From Olegusella massiliensis (GTDB lineage Bacteria > Actinomycetota > Coriobacteriia > Coriobacteriales > Atopobiaceae), in NCBI RefSeq assembly GCF_900078545.1, contig NZ_FLLS01000002.1, positions 248,001-312,000 on the forward strand: a stretch of DNA of 64,000 nt, in the 5' to 3' direction. The notes beneath the pieces are model-generated. The model did no database searches. It had not been told where the DNA came from and saw nothing but the letters and a program-made list of their open reading frames with translations. Shown in pieces: positions 1 through 9,420 of this stretch; positions within the stretch are counted from its first letter, which is position 1; each line of letters opens with the position of its first letter. Both the position numbers and the translations under genes were made by a program.

Positions 1-755
1 AAAAATACCGTCACATTTGTGTCACGGTCAACTATCTCAAACATGCCATGGAAGAACTCAGCGGCATGAATGGACTTCGTGCGAATCCAGTGCTGCTCTT
101 CCCAGTAGCACATTGCATATGAATACGTTGAACCATACTGCTCACCTGCACCAACAAAATAATGTAGCTTGTCATCGTGATGCTCTTCGGCAAAACGCTG
201 TGCAAATTCATCAGATGCCTTTGCAACAGAAACAAGATCTTCGGCGAGATGTGCGTCAAGCTGAGAATAATACTCATTATACTGAGGGAACTGTCCAACA
301 TTCTTCATGAGGCGATCGGCGACCATAAAGAACTTGAGCTGCTCATTCTCGGGGTAGGTAATACAATAGCTAACCTGCTTTGCCAATGTTGAATCAGCAA
401 CATCAATAAAACCAATACTTGTTGCTCCAATTTTGTTGAGCTTATCCATAACGGTAACCATCTCAGCTGTGTTACCAGAAACGGAAGAAATAACAATCAG
501 GCTCTTATCAGTGATGCGCTTGTTGCCCAGCGTGTTATAGCGTGCAGCATTCTCGACAAGGATTGGCAGATCACTTAGCTCTTTAATGTGAGATTCTGTT
601 TGAAGTGCAGAAGCATAGGTTCCACCAATACCCATATAGCAGATAAGGTCATAGCCTTTTTCGCAGACCTCGTCTACAACTTTTTCGACTTCACCGCGGA
701 TTGCAAGAGCTCCTTTAACACTTTCGAGCTCATGTTGTTCATCGTACTTAAGCAT
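1..755 (-). CDS. SIS-domain sugar-phosphate isomerase/deglycase (partial, C-terminus off window)
   Basis: The frame reads from an ATG at 755 (Shine-Dalgarno GGAGG six bases upstream) to the window edge without a stop, giving 251 codons. An N-terminal segment with CYMGIGGTYASALQ and the later VISSVSGNTAEMV match the phosphosugar-binding SIS fold (GG/S loop and the SxSGNTxE motif). The segment HAAEFFHGMFEI near the end resembles the active-site block of FrlB-like fructoselysine/glucoselysine 6-phosphate deglycases, so an Amadori-product deglycase is the best guess; another SIS sugar isomerase remains possible. It lies 57 bp downstream of a short-chain dehydrogenase on the same strand, suggesting one small carbohydrate-catabolism operon. 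The protein should be cytosolic. Family is well supported, substrate is not. Confidence 0.85.
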   Translation of the reverse strand, partial: MLKYDEQHELESVKGALAIRGEVEKVVDEVCEKGYDLICYMGIGGTYASALQTESHIKELSDLPILVENAARYNTLGNKRITDKSLIVISSVSGNTAEMVTVMDKLNKIGATSIGFIDVADSTLAKQVSYCITYPENEQLKFFMVADRLMKNVGQFPQYNEYYSQLDAHLAEDLVSVAKASDEFAQRFAEEHHDDKLHYFVGAGEQYGSTYSYAMCYWEEQHWIRTKSIHAAEFFHGMFEIVDRDTNVTVF

Positions 756-812
756 TCAAACCTCCAAATTGGAACAATATTTATATCTACCTATATGGTC
801 GATATTTACTGC

Positions 813-1586
813 TTACTGCTTTCCTAGATATTTTCCGCCGTCTGCGTGAATGTCAGCACCATTGATAATGAATGCATCGTCAGAGGCTAGGAAAGCGAAG
901 ATGCCTGCAAGCTCAGAAGGCTCCTCAGCACGACCGAGAGGCCCATAGTCAACCAAGTCAGACTCATTCTTATAGTCCATGTTGCCGAAATCATCAGCAG
1001 TTGAATCCATCATTGGGGTCTTTACCCATCCAGGAGAGACGCAATTGACGCGAATCTTATTGCCATTCTCATTGGCGAGACATTGAGTCAAATGAATGAC
1101 TGCAGCCTTGCTCATTGCATAGGGTGCCTCATATGCAAAGCATGCTGTTCCATCAACGGATGCGGTGTTAAGAATAACACCCTCTCCCTGCTCTTTCATG
1201 ATAGGAAGAACGTGATGGATCATGGCATAAGTTCCGAGAAGATTTACTTCAATTACTTTGCGAGCTTCAGCAACAGATTGATTCTCAACTGCACCAATAG
1301 TTCCACCGATACCTGCAATATTGCACAGAACGTCGATTTTTCCGAACTTATTCTTAATATCTGCAATTGCTGCAGCAACTGCTTCATCATCGGTAACGTT
1401 GACAGTATGGATGTAGTAACTTCCCTCGGGAAGTTGCAAATCTGCTGCGGACTTTTTGATAGCCTCCTCATTGAGGTCAAGCATCGCCACAGTAGCACCC
1501 TCATCTACAAAACGCTTTGTCGTTGCTTTGCCGATTCCGCTCGCGGCACCCGTCACGATTACGAACTTGCCTTTGATTCCGTTCAT
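813..1586 (-). CDS. Short-chain dehydrogenase/reductase (SDR)
   Basis: A 257-residue classical SDR. Visible motifs are the Rossmann glycine motif TGAASGIG (residues 12-19), an NIAG motif (89-92), catalytic Ser143, and the Tyr156-x-x-x-Lys160 pair in YAMSK. Asp37 after the second strand favours NAD(H) over NADP(H) by the usual SDR rule. The C-terminus has the common PGWVKTPM loop. The start has a strong Shine-Dalgarno (AGGAGGAGAGC). It precedes the SIS-domain gene in the same direction, so it probably oxidises or reduces a sugar or polyol handled by that enzyme; the substrate cannot be read from sequence. Confidence 0.9.
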   Translation of the reverse strand: MNGIKGKFVIVTGAASGIGKATTKRFVDEGATVAMLDLNEEAIKKSAADLQLPEGSYYIHTVNVTDDEAVAAAIADIKNKFGKIDVLCNIAGIGGTIGAVENQSVAEARKVIEVNLLGTYAMIHHVLPIMKEQGEGVILNTASVDGTACFAYEAPYAMSKAAVIHLTQCLANENGNKIRVNCVSPGWVKTPMMDSTADDFGNMDYKNESDLVDYGPLGRAEEPSELAGIFAFLASDDAFIINGADIHADGGKYLGKQ

Positions 1587-1753
1587 GCTCTCCTCCTAGA
1601 CTCTAGACTTAAGTACAACTCGTCTAAAAACTTTAATGGTATAGTTTACATACTTACTTATTTATTATATATAAAGCTTTAAATACGGAAATACAACTAG
1701 TAAAAAGCCGTAAGTATCATTTTTTCAGGGTGACAGGTATTTTGACTTAATTC

Positions 1754-3181
1754 TTAGTGCGCAGCTGCCAGTGAAGCACGGTCAAGCCATTTTCCGCGCA
1801 GAAGACGGAATAAAAGAATTGCGCCTCGGATGTTAAGTTCTATGCACATAGCCGTCCACATACCTACAAGGCCCATAAGAGGCACCATTACGATAGCAAG
1901 AGTAATCCTTACGATCCACATCGACCCAAGGTTTACGAGACTTGGAGCCAAGGTATCACCTGCTCCTCGCAATGCTCCTGAGGCAACCATTGAAACGCCG
2001 TAAAGGGGTTCTGCAAAAGCTTCTATTCTCAGAACACGGGTTGCTAGCAGCTGAACTGTGACATCAACTGTAAGCGCTTGCATAATTATCGGTGCAAAAA
2101 ACCAAAGCAATACACCGGCCAATCCCATAAAGATTGCTCCCAGAAACGTTGAATAATTAGCAAAGCGCTGCGATAGTTCTTTCTTGCCTGATCCAAATGC
2201 TTGTCCAACAAGAATGGTTGCCGCCTGAGCAATACCAAATCCAGGCATGTAACAAGCACTTTCCGCAATAACAGCCAACGAGTTGGCTGCAACATTTACG
2301 GTACCCAGAGGAGCAATTACGATAGTCTGCGCAATGTATGCGCCATTCATCACAATTCTCTCGAGAAAGAGTGGAGCACTGATCTTTCCTGCAATTTTGA
2401 CAACAGCAGGATTAAGAGTCCAATTAACACCCTTCTTTAATGAAAGACGGCCGTTCCCAAACAAAGCCACCCACGACATAATCGTTGCAGTAATAAACGT
2501 GGCAACCCCTGTACCTATGGCTGCCCCCGGAGCTCCCCAACCCAAACCGGGAAGTACAATCTCATATGTAAAAATCTGGAGATACAAACCTTTTGTAATA
2601 AAGATGGCATTAAACAGGACATCCAAAAAGCAAGCAAGAATATTGAGAACACTGGGTGTTACCATGTCGCCAGTACATTGCAAAAAGAGCGCAGATAGTC
2701 GTTGGACCATAAAGGCTGGAATAAAAGCTATAATCCAAAAAAAATAAGTACTTGAGTCTGCAAGCATGGGTCCTGTACCACCGAGAAGAGCAGGAAGCGG
2801 ACCTGAAAAGGCTATACCAATTGCTGTCATAACCAAGGAAAACAGCCCACAGCAAATAAGGGACTGGCCCACAATATTTCGCGCTTCCTCATCCTGATTT
2901 GCACCCAAATACTGCGCTATCTGAATTGAAAATCCGTTTGCAGCGCAAGCACAGCAACCAAAGAACAGCCAAGAGGTTGACTGAACAAGCCCAACGGAAG
3001 CGGTAACCTGTGCTCCCAAGCTTCCAACCATTGCTGCATCAATATATTGCATAACGGTCGTGCTGACTTCAGAGAGTATTGCTGGGAGGCTCATGGCCAA
3101 TACGAGAGATACCATCTCGGCAAAGCTAGGATTTGCTTCATCATTCAATAATTTTGTCAGCCGAGTTCCCGCATCAGCCAT
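1754..3181 (-). CDS. MATE family efflux transporter
   Basis: A 475-residue integral membrane protein with about twelve hydrophobic helices, typical of MATE (multidrug and toxic compound extrusion) sodium- or proton-coupled antiporters. The opening SLPAILSEVSTTVMQYIDAAMVGSLG and the central repeat EASACYMPGFGIAQAATILVGQ are family-like. I chose the ATG at 3181 because a GGGGGG purine block sits in Shine-Dalgarno position before it; a TTG 18 bases upstream lies inside that block. It is monocistronic and followed by no clear partner. Transported compound unknown; NorM/DinF-type subfamily not resolved. Confidence 0.9.
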   Translation of the reverse strand: MADAGTRLTKLLNDEANPSFAEMVSLVLAMSLPAILSEVSTTVMQYIDAAMVGSLGAQVTASVGLVQSTSWLFFGCCACAANGFSIQIAQYLGANQDEEARNIVGQSLICCGLFSLVMTAIGIAFSGPLPALLGGTGPMLADSSTYFFWIIAFIPAFMVQRLSALFLQCTGDMVTPSVLNILACFLDVLFNAIFITKGLYLQIFTYEIVLPGLGWGAPGAAIGTGVATFITATIMSWVALFGNGRLSLKKGVNWTLNPAVVKIAGKISAPLFLERIVMNGAYIAQTIVIAPLGTVNVAANSLAVIAESACYMPGFGIAQAATILVGQAFGSGKKELSQRFANYSTFLGAIFMGLAGVLLWFFAPIIMQALTVDVTVQLLATRVLRIEAFAEPLYGVSMVASGALRGAGDTLAPSLVNLGSMWIVRITLAIVMVPLMGLVGMWTAMCIELNIRGAILLFRLLRGKWLDRASLAAAH

Positions 3182-3496
3182 ATACAAGCCCCCCCTCAAT
3201 AAACCTAGGAAGAATTGGTAATTTCTGATTCTATCCCACCAAATTTACAATATGTATTTTTCTCATAGTATTGCCTCTTTTGACATTTTTTGTCACATAA
3301 CAGCCGACTCAACATAGACAGACAAAATTATAAATAGCCAGATAACTATCCTAAGTTCTACTTAGTCCTAAAAGCCTACAACAAAAGAGGCGTTGAGCTA
3401 CGCCAACACCTCTTAACTAGACATACAGGCATTCTATAAAGCCCACAATCAGTGGTGTGGGCTTTATAAATTCGATTGCATTGACAAAGCGCCGTG
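3182..3496. other. Intergenic region with two hairpins
   Basis: This 315-bp gap holds no convincing gene. It is AT-rich in its left half, as expected for the MATE promoter region (for example TTGACA at about 3275 followed by low-complexity T runs on either strand). Towards 3380-3420 there is an imperfect inverted repeat (AAGAGGCGTTG / CAACACCTCTT), and the terminator of the downstream-facing mutase gene follows at 3435-3468. Confidence 0.6.
3435..3468 (-). terminator. Intrinsic terminator after phosphohexomutase gene
   Basis: A perfect 12-bp stem (TATAAAGCCCAC with its complement around an eight-base loop) lies 28 bp after the stop of the mutase gene. The A/T-rich flanks on both sides let it work in either direction. 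Confidence 0.8.
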
Positions 3497-5221
3497 CTAC
3501 GAGAGGATCTTCTCGCACGCAGCGCGAAGTTTTGCCTCAACCTCTTCGGCCTCGGCGCGTGTTGCACCCTTAGCAAAGAGGTATGCCTTGACTTTGGGCT
3601 CGGTGCCAGAAGGACGGAAGATAACCTTGTTTTCGTCTTCCAAGCGATACTCGATAACGTTTGCCTTGGGCAAGGTCTGCTTGGGCTCCTTCTGAAGGCC
3701 GCTCACAATAGCCATTTGAGCACCCGTAGCAAAGTCAGTAATACCGATAACCTTGTAGCCAGCAATCTCGGTCAGAGGCTTCTCGCGCAAACCAGCCATA
3801 ATCTCTGCCATGCGCGCAGCACCTGCAGCACCTGGGAAGGAGGCATTGACTGTGCCATTGAGATAGTAACCGTACTTCTGATATAGGGCATCCATGGCCT
3901 CATAAAGATCCATGCCCTTAGCTGCGTAATAGGCACTCATCTCTACGGCAAGCATCGTGGCCACGATTGCATCCTTGTCACGAGCATGCGTACCTACGAG
4001 GTAACCATAGCTCTCCTCATAGCCCATGAGGTAGCGGTCTTCTTCACCCGCATCTTTAAGCAGGTCAATTTGGCCACCAATATACTTAAAGCCCGTCAGC
4101 ACGCGACGCAACTCAAAGCCATAATCACGGGCCACAGCATCAGCCATGACAGAAGAAACGATGGTAGAAACAGCGACCTTACGGGTAACATCCTCGCCAT
4201 TTTCCTTGACCATGGTTGCCAGCCAGTCCATCAGCAATACGCCCATCTCATTGCCAGAAAGCAGCACATAGCCACCATCGTGAGGGATGGCGCAGCCCAT
4301 ACGGTCGGCATCAGGATCGGTCGCCACCATGAAGTTCGGCTTGACCTTATCGCACAAATCTAGGCCCAACTGCAGCGCCTCGCGAAACTCGGGGTTGGGA
4401 TACTGGCAAGTTGGGAAGTGTCCGTCAGGCTCTGCTTGCTCAGGAACAACGGCAACGTCCTCAACACCAATCTCCTTGAGGATGCGTGTGACGCACTCCA
4501 TACCGGTACCATTAAGCGGTGTATAGACTACCTTGAAACCCTCGGGAGCCTTAAAACCAGGAACAGAGACCTTTTTGACAGCCTCGATAAAATTGTCGAG
4601 CACTTCCTCAGGCGTCCACTCAACCAAACCTTGAGCCAAGGCTTCGTCAAAGTCCATCATCTTGACTGCGCCAAACATGGGCGTGCGCGCGATAGAAGCG
4701 GAAATCTCATCGGCGGCTTCATTGGCAATCTGGCAGCCGCTGTCATCATAGACTTTGTAACCGTTGTACTGGGCGGGATTGTGAGAAGCAGTCAGCACGA
4801 TACCAGCAGAAGTATGCAGGTAGCGCACGGCAAATGACAGCGTCGGTACAGGCTCGATACGAGGATAAACATACACATGAATGCCATTTGCAGCCAAAAC
4901 TCCTGCTGCGACCTTTTGAAAATCTTCACCCTTAAGACGAGAGTCACGAGCAAGTGCCAGCGATGGGTTTTCGTAGTGAGCATTCAAATAATCTGCAACG
5001 CCTTGCGTAGCTTGAGCTACAACATGCACATTCATACGATTGGTACCAACGCCAATCGTGCCGCGCAAACCTGCCGTGCCAAACTCCAGGTCACGATAAA
5101 ACGCATCGTTGAGTTTTTCCTCATTTCCAGGGGCCATCAGGTTTTCGAGCTCAGATTTGAGATCAGTTTCTGTGATATTCTCAGCCCAAAGCTGTACTTT
5201 GTCCTGAATCTCTTTGTCCAT
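3497..5221 (-). CDS. Phospho-sugar mutase (phosphoglucomutase/phosphomannomutase family)
   Basis: A 574-residue alpha-D-phosphohexomutase. It has the phosphoserine loop TASHNP (Ser146 carries the phosphate), the metal-binding loop DPDADR, the sugar-binding loop GYEESYGY and the C-terminal phosphate-binding loop RPSGTEPK. Length and loop types fit the bacterial PgcA-like phosphoglucomutases that convert glucose 6-phosphate and glucose 1-phosphate, feeding glycogen and cell-envelope precursors. I place the start at the ATG at 5221, which has AAAGG upstream; an in-frame ATG 36 bases earlier lacks a good site. The gene ends in a strong terminator. Confidence 0.93.
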   Translation of the reverse strand: MDKEIQDKVQLWAENITETDLKSELENLMAPGNEEKLNDAFYRDLEFGTAGLRGTIGVGTNRMNVHVVAQATQGVADYLNAHYENPSLALARDSRLKGEDFQKVAAGVLAANGIHVYVYPRIEPVPTLSFAVRYLHTSAGIVLTASHNPAQYNGYKVYDDSGCQIANEAADEISASIARTPMFGAVKMMDFDEALAQGLVEWTPEEVLDNFIEAVKKVSVPGFKAPEGFKVVYTPLNGTGMECVTRILKEIGVEDVAVVPEQAEPDGHFPTCQYPNPEFREALQLGLDLCDKVKPNFMVATDPDADRMGCAIPHDGGYVLLSGNEMGVLLMDWLATMVKENGEDVTRKVAVSTIVSSVMADAVARDYGFELRRVLTGFKYIGGQIDLLKDAGEEDRYLMGYEESYGYLVGTHARDKDAIVATMLAVEMSAYYAAKGMDLYEAMDALYQKYGYYLNGTVNASFPGAAGAARMAEIMAGLREKPLTEIAGYKVIGITDFATGAQMAIVSGLQKEPKQTLPKANVIEYRLEDENKVIFRPSGTEPKVKAYLFAKGATRAEAEEVEAKLRAACEKILS

Positions 5222-5428
5222 AGTGAGCCTTTCTGTCGAGCCGCGACACTTGTTCACGGCCTTCTTGCATACTTAATTTAGTTTACCCCGACAGCGTGCA
5301 TGAAAACCAAGCAAGACGGCAGAAGGTGGTATTTACCGAGGCTAAAGAACAAGCTGGTCACCCGAGACGGACAAACGGCTCACATCCATTATCTTTTCTC
5401 AAGCAGAGCATGTGTATGAGCAAACGTC

Positions 5429-7624
5429 TTAGACCGCACTCGGCTGGCAGCGCCGCACGATATAACAATGATGAATATGCTTATTGCGCAAAAAGTCCTC
5501 GGGAATTGTTTGGTCAGTAATATCGCTCAGCTCTACTCCTGCTTTGGCAAGTTTTTCACGCTCTGGCACAAAGTCTCGTAAATTGCAGCAAAATACACAG
5601 CTACCCGCCCGCGTCAGCAGACGTGAAACATCAATCAAAAGTTCCACATGGTCTCGCTGAATATCAAACGAAGAGCTTTTCATACGTGAGGAATTGGAGA
5701 AAGTCGGAGGACCGAGATAAATCAAATCCCAGCGATTGCGTGTATGGCGTTGCTCATGTACCCAGCTCAAAACATCTGCTTGTACATATTCATGCTCGGG
5801 TCCACCAAAACCGTTGCGCCCCATATTGCGCTCGGCCCACTCCAGATAGGGACGGGAAAGGTCAACCGTTGTCGTATATTTGGCACCGCCGTCCGCGGCA
5901 TAACAGCTCGCACTACCCGTATAGGCAAAAAGATTCAAAAAACGCTTCGAGCCCGCAGTTGCCTTGGCCATCTCACGAATACGCGCGCGAATATCACGGG
6001 TGTCTAGGAAAAGTCCGACGTCCAGCCCACCCGAAAAATTGAGTTCAAAAGTCAGTCCACCCTCATCTACGAGGTGTGCACCAGCAGCAAGAGCAAGCTT
6101 TCCCTTCTTTGCTGTGCTATCACGTATGACCTGACGATTTGCATATTGTGAGCCACCACGAGCACGCAAGCGCTGACGCACAAAGATATCTCCTGCAGCC
6201 ACACCTAAAACAGGTGCGGTGATAGCAAGAGCATCCGAAAGTCGGGTGTGCGCTAAAGCAGGGTCAATTTCCTTGGGTGCAGCGTACTCAGACAATACCG
6301 CCCAAGGACCCCCTCCCGTTCCACCATATTTAGCTTCATCAATGAGCGCAGAAGGTTCGAAACGCTCAATTGCGACAGCATAATCCGGTAGGTCAGCATC
6401 ATATACGCGATAGGCGCTTACATCCTCGCGACGTGCCCAACGGCGACGTAGCCGCCAAGTTTTTTCCAAGCGGCGGGCAAATTGCTCACTTGCGGGTAGT
6501 TCCACCATCACAGTCGAACCATTCTTGAGCGCAAGCGACATACCTTGACGCGTGTCTTCTTTTAGCTCGTAAGCAGCAAGCACTCCTCCATCTGCGCCAA
6601 GATAGATGCGTTCCTCCCGTGTGGGCTCTAAGCCCAAAGCAACACCAAGGCTTTTGTCACGCCCAAGTACGGAAAGAGTTGAACCCAATGGCAAAGCTGC
6701 TACAGCAGAACGTGCCTGTGCCAGCTCTCGCGAGGTTTCAGCAAAGTCTGCAGCTCTGCTTAGATCACAGCAAAGCAAAACATCAGCAACTCCAAGCTGC
6801 GCAGCATCAAGCCCGTCTATACCAACATCAATAAAGCTTGCTGTTGTAGTGACCTTGGCAGCCACCTCCGCGCGTTCGTCAGCCTCATCAAGCAAAGCAA
6901 ACCACGCGGCTTCATCATGTTTCAGCCACGACTCAAAGCCCCAATGATGCCGTAACAAATTGGGTGCTCTGTCATCGCACTCTGCTTGTGCCTCTGCAAG
7001 CAGAACCGCTGCCCCTGCTCCTAGTACCAACAAAGTTGGTGTTTGGTGCCTACAGAGACGATACCAACCACCCGTTGCCAAAAGTGCTGCTGCATAGTCG
7101 GGACGCAAAGATTCACGCAGACTAGATTTTCTCTGCCCATCGCGATGAAAAAGTGGCTCTCCCGCTAGCTCAATACCTATCACTGCTCGCTCACGCGAAA
7201 GACGAACGATAACCGTCAAATCTGCTTGACTGGGATCTGTGGCCAATCGCACACCACACATCTCTGCCATACGGTCAGCAATAGCATCCTTGGTACGCAA
7301 GGCTGTAAAACGAGTATTGCGGAGCTCAGAATTAGTGCCATGCGCATCAACCGAGATACTTGCGGTACGCACTAATTCGTCCTCCCACGCAATTTGTGAT
7401 ACACCCTCGTAAAGCTCATCAGCAGTACGTGCATCTACACGCGCCAAAATTGCAACCACGCGGGAGGCAAGGCGCGACCATAAGCAGACACGATAAGCAT
7501 CTGCCAGCTTGCCTTCAAAACCAACCTGCCCATGTAGGGGGCGCACACGAGGTGTGCCCAAAGCCCGCAGTTCATCAGCAAGAAGGCCCTCAAATCCTGC
7601 AGGGCAGCTGGCAAAAAACTCCAT
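5429..7624 (-). CDS. rlmL: RlmKL-like 23S rRNA methyltransferase with degenerate motifs
   Basis: A 731-residue protein aligning by eye with the fused RlmL-RlmK enzyme, which makes m2G2445 and m7G2069 in 23S rRNA. The N-terminus (MEFFASCPAGFEGLLADEL) and THUMP-like region are typical. In the first methyltransferase half the expected SAM loop (DPMCGSGT) reads LVLGAGAAV, and no NPPYGER motif is found, so that half looks inactive. In the C-terminal RlmK half the SAM loop NLFAYTGSASCYA is intact, but the usual DPPTFSNS reads GPPTFSNS. Start at 7624 is set by GGAGG seven bases upstream. Family assignment is good; full activity is doubtful. Confidence 0.82.
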   Translation of the reverse strand: MEFFASCPAGFEGLLADELRALGTPRVRPLHGQVGFEGKLADAYRVCLWSRLASRVVAILARVDARTADELYEGVSQIAWEDELVRTASISVDAHGTNSELRNTRFTALRTKDAIADRMAEMCGVRLATDPSQADLTVIVRLSRERAVIGIELAGEPLFHRDGQRKSSLRESLRPDYAAALLATGGWYRLCRHQTPTLLVLGAGAAVLLAEAQAECDDRAPNLLRHHWGFESWLKHDEAAWFALLDEADERAEVAAKVTTTASFIDVGIDGLDAAQLGVADVLLCCDLSRAADFAETSRELAQARSAVAALPLGSTLSVLGRDKSLGVALGLEPTREERIYLGADGGVLAAYELKEDTRQGMSLALKNGSTVMVELPASEQFARRLEKTWRLRRRWARREDVSAYRVYDADLPDYAVAIERFEPSALIDEAKYGGTGGGPWAVLSEYAAPKEIDPALAHTRLSDALAITAPVLGVAAGDIFVRQRLRARGGSQYANRQVIRDSTAKKGKLALAAGAHLVDEGGLTFELNFSGGLDVGLFLDTRDIRARIREMAKATAGSKRFLNLFAYTGSASCYAADGGAKYTTTVDLSRPYLEWAERNMGRNGFGGPEHEYVQADVLSWVHEQRHTRNRWDLIYLGPPTFSNSSRMKSSSFDIQRDHVELLIDVSRLLTRAGSCVFCCNLRDFVPEREKLAKAGVELSDITDQTIPEDFLRNKHIHHCYIVRRCQPSAV

Positions 7625-7663
7625 TATTTCCTCCGACGTGATTGCATAAGTCAGCACGCGTCT

Positions 7664-9181
7664 TTAATGCTTACGGTAAAAGGCTGCAAGGTCGGCATCC
7701 ATTGCCTCAAGAGTGGGAACATCAACGTAGGCCATATGGCCACAGCCATAGCGATGGAATTCTACGCGCTGCTTGATTTCATCAGAGAGGAACTGTGCAG
7801 AGATGTCATGGACAACATTCCAATACGTAGTTGCTGCATCATAGCGACCACCAAGCACACACATCTTGATAGTGGGATCGCGGCGCAAAGCACAGGCAAT
7901 ATCGATGGCAACATTAGGCGCACCAACTTTTTCGCCGGTTCCCGCAGCCTCGTGCTCCCAGTCCCACTTCGTGCCAACACGCTCGTAGTTGTTGTCAAGA
8001 TAGCGAGCGGGACTACGATAGCCCAAGCTATCACGTAAGAAGGCGCGGAAGGCATTGTTCCAGACCGCATTAACTGCATCGTCAGCAGCATCCTCACCGG
8101 CAATCCAGTCAGAAATTTGCTGATAGCTTGGTGCATCAGACACAAAACGCATATCTAAGCGGCCACAAACTTTGCCCTCATCCGCCAAGATATGACTACG
8201 GAAATCCTCCAGCGATACACGTAGATGGCGAGAGACGATGTAGTCTGCAGACAGACCAATAAGCTCGGACATCTGCTCGGCCACCTTGCGCTCTCGCTCC
8301 TTGCCTAGGCGGTCACCAATAAGCAAAGCGGAGGCATAGACCTCATCAGAAAAGCTCATTGCCTTGTCAAACCAGCTATCTACATCAATATCTTTGCCTG
8401 CACGGCCAAAGAACTGTGCTGTTGCAGCAAACGTTGGCAGCATACCCAAGTAATACAAATCTTCGCCAGGTAGGGTCTGTACCCAGTCCCAAATCGCAGA
8501 CAGCATGGTCACACCAGTCAACTTGACGCCACGCTCGCCCAAAAGACGCATCAGTACCGCATTACGGACAGTACCATAGGACTCACCCAACAAATACAGT
8601 GGGCTCGCCCAGCGACCCTCGCGCTCGAGCCACTCAGTAAGAGCACGACAAAATGCATCAGCATCTCCATCAATGCCAAAGAGGGACTTGGGTTCTGCAT
8701 CTGCAGCAACGGGCGAAAAACCCGTGCCTGGTGCATCAAAAAAGACAAGGTCGGAGTATTTCAGCAAGGTATGAGGATTGTCAGTTACGAGAGCTGATGA
8801 AGCGAGGTGGTCGGTACCTGAAGTCTCTACACGCAAAGGACCAAAACCGCCAAAGTTAATAGGCACCGATGCGCAACCAGGGCCACCGTTAAAAAGGAAG
8901 GTTACCGGACGTGTGGGGTCAGCTTTACCCTCAGCATCAACTGCAACATATGCAAGATGAAACATCTGAGCCGTCAGGCGGCCTGTATCATCACGCACAT
9001 CGACATGACCTGCCGTAGCAATATAATCAATGGCCTTTTCCTCACCCTTCCAGGTAAGGCGCTGGGACGCAGCCTCAGGTACAGGCATAGACCCCGAACC
9101 CTGTGCTATCCAAAAGTCACTCTTTTTTGTAGGGGTTACGGTAGGTGTCGCCACCAGCTTTCCCTCAGTTTCTTCTGCCAT
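7664..9181 (-). CDS. S10 family serine carboxypeptidase-like peptidase
   Basis: A 505-residue alpha/beta-hydrolase of the S10 type. The NGGPGCAS oxyanion segment, the nucleophile elbow GESYGT, an Asp in GGRYDAATTYWN and a His in GCGHMAYVD give the complete catalytic triad in the expected order. No signal peptide is visible, so it is probably cytosolic, as in related actinobacterial proteins. The start at 9181 follows AAGGAGG; an upstream in-frame ATG lies before the ribosome binding site. It sits 39 bp upstream of the RlmKL-like gene in the same direction and is divergent from the potassium transporter. Natural substrate unknown. Confidence 0.88.
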   Translation of the reverse strand: MAEETEGKLVATPTVTPTKKSDFWIAQGSGSMPVPEAASQRLTWKGEEKAIDYIATAGHVDVRDDTGRLTAQMFHLAYVAVDAEGKADPTRPVTFLFNGGPGCASVPINFGGFGPLRVETSGTDHLASSALVTDNPHTLLKYSDLVFFDAPGTGFSPVAADAEPKSLFGIDGDADAFCRALTEWLEREGRWASPLYLLGESYGTVRNAVLMRLLGERGVKLTGVTMLSAIWDWVQTLPGEDLYYLGMLPTFAATAQFFGRAGKDIDVDSWFDKAMSFSDEVYASALLIGDRLGKERERKVAEQMSELIGLSADYIVSRHLRVSLEDFRSHILADEGKVCGRLDMRFVSDAPSYQQISDWIAGEDAADDAVNAVWNNAFRAFLRDSLGYRSPARYLDNNYERVGTKWDWEHEAAGTGEKVGAPNVAIDIACALRRDPTIKMCVLGGRYDAATTYWNVVHDISAQFLSDEIKQRVEFHRYGCGHMAYVDVPTLEAMDADLAAFYRKH

Positions 9182-9420
9182 GTGAGCCTCCTTAAAATTG
9201 CGCCGAAGCGCATCTCTTGTCGACAAACACTATAGAGCAGACAAGCAAAACTTGACCCGCCATCTGCATTTCTTCTCTGCATCTATAGGTCTCAACTTGC
9301 CCCATCCCTACAAAAAGATAAAATTATAGGTTCAGTGCGCGTTAACACTCGCATCACACATAGTATAAATACAGCATGTTGTTTGATGTCTGCGCAGATA
9401 GATACGTTGTTTGGAGCGTC

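Noticed and set aside
1083-1682. A 199-codon plus-strand frame opposite the SDR gene
   Set aside because: Antisense shadow of a gene with complete catalytic motifs.
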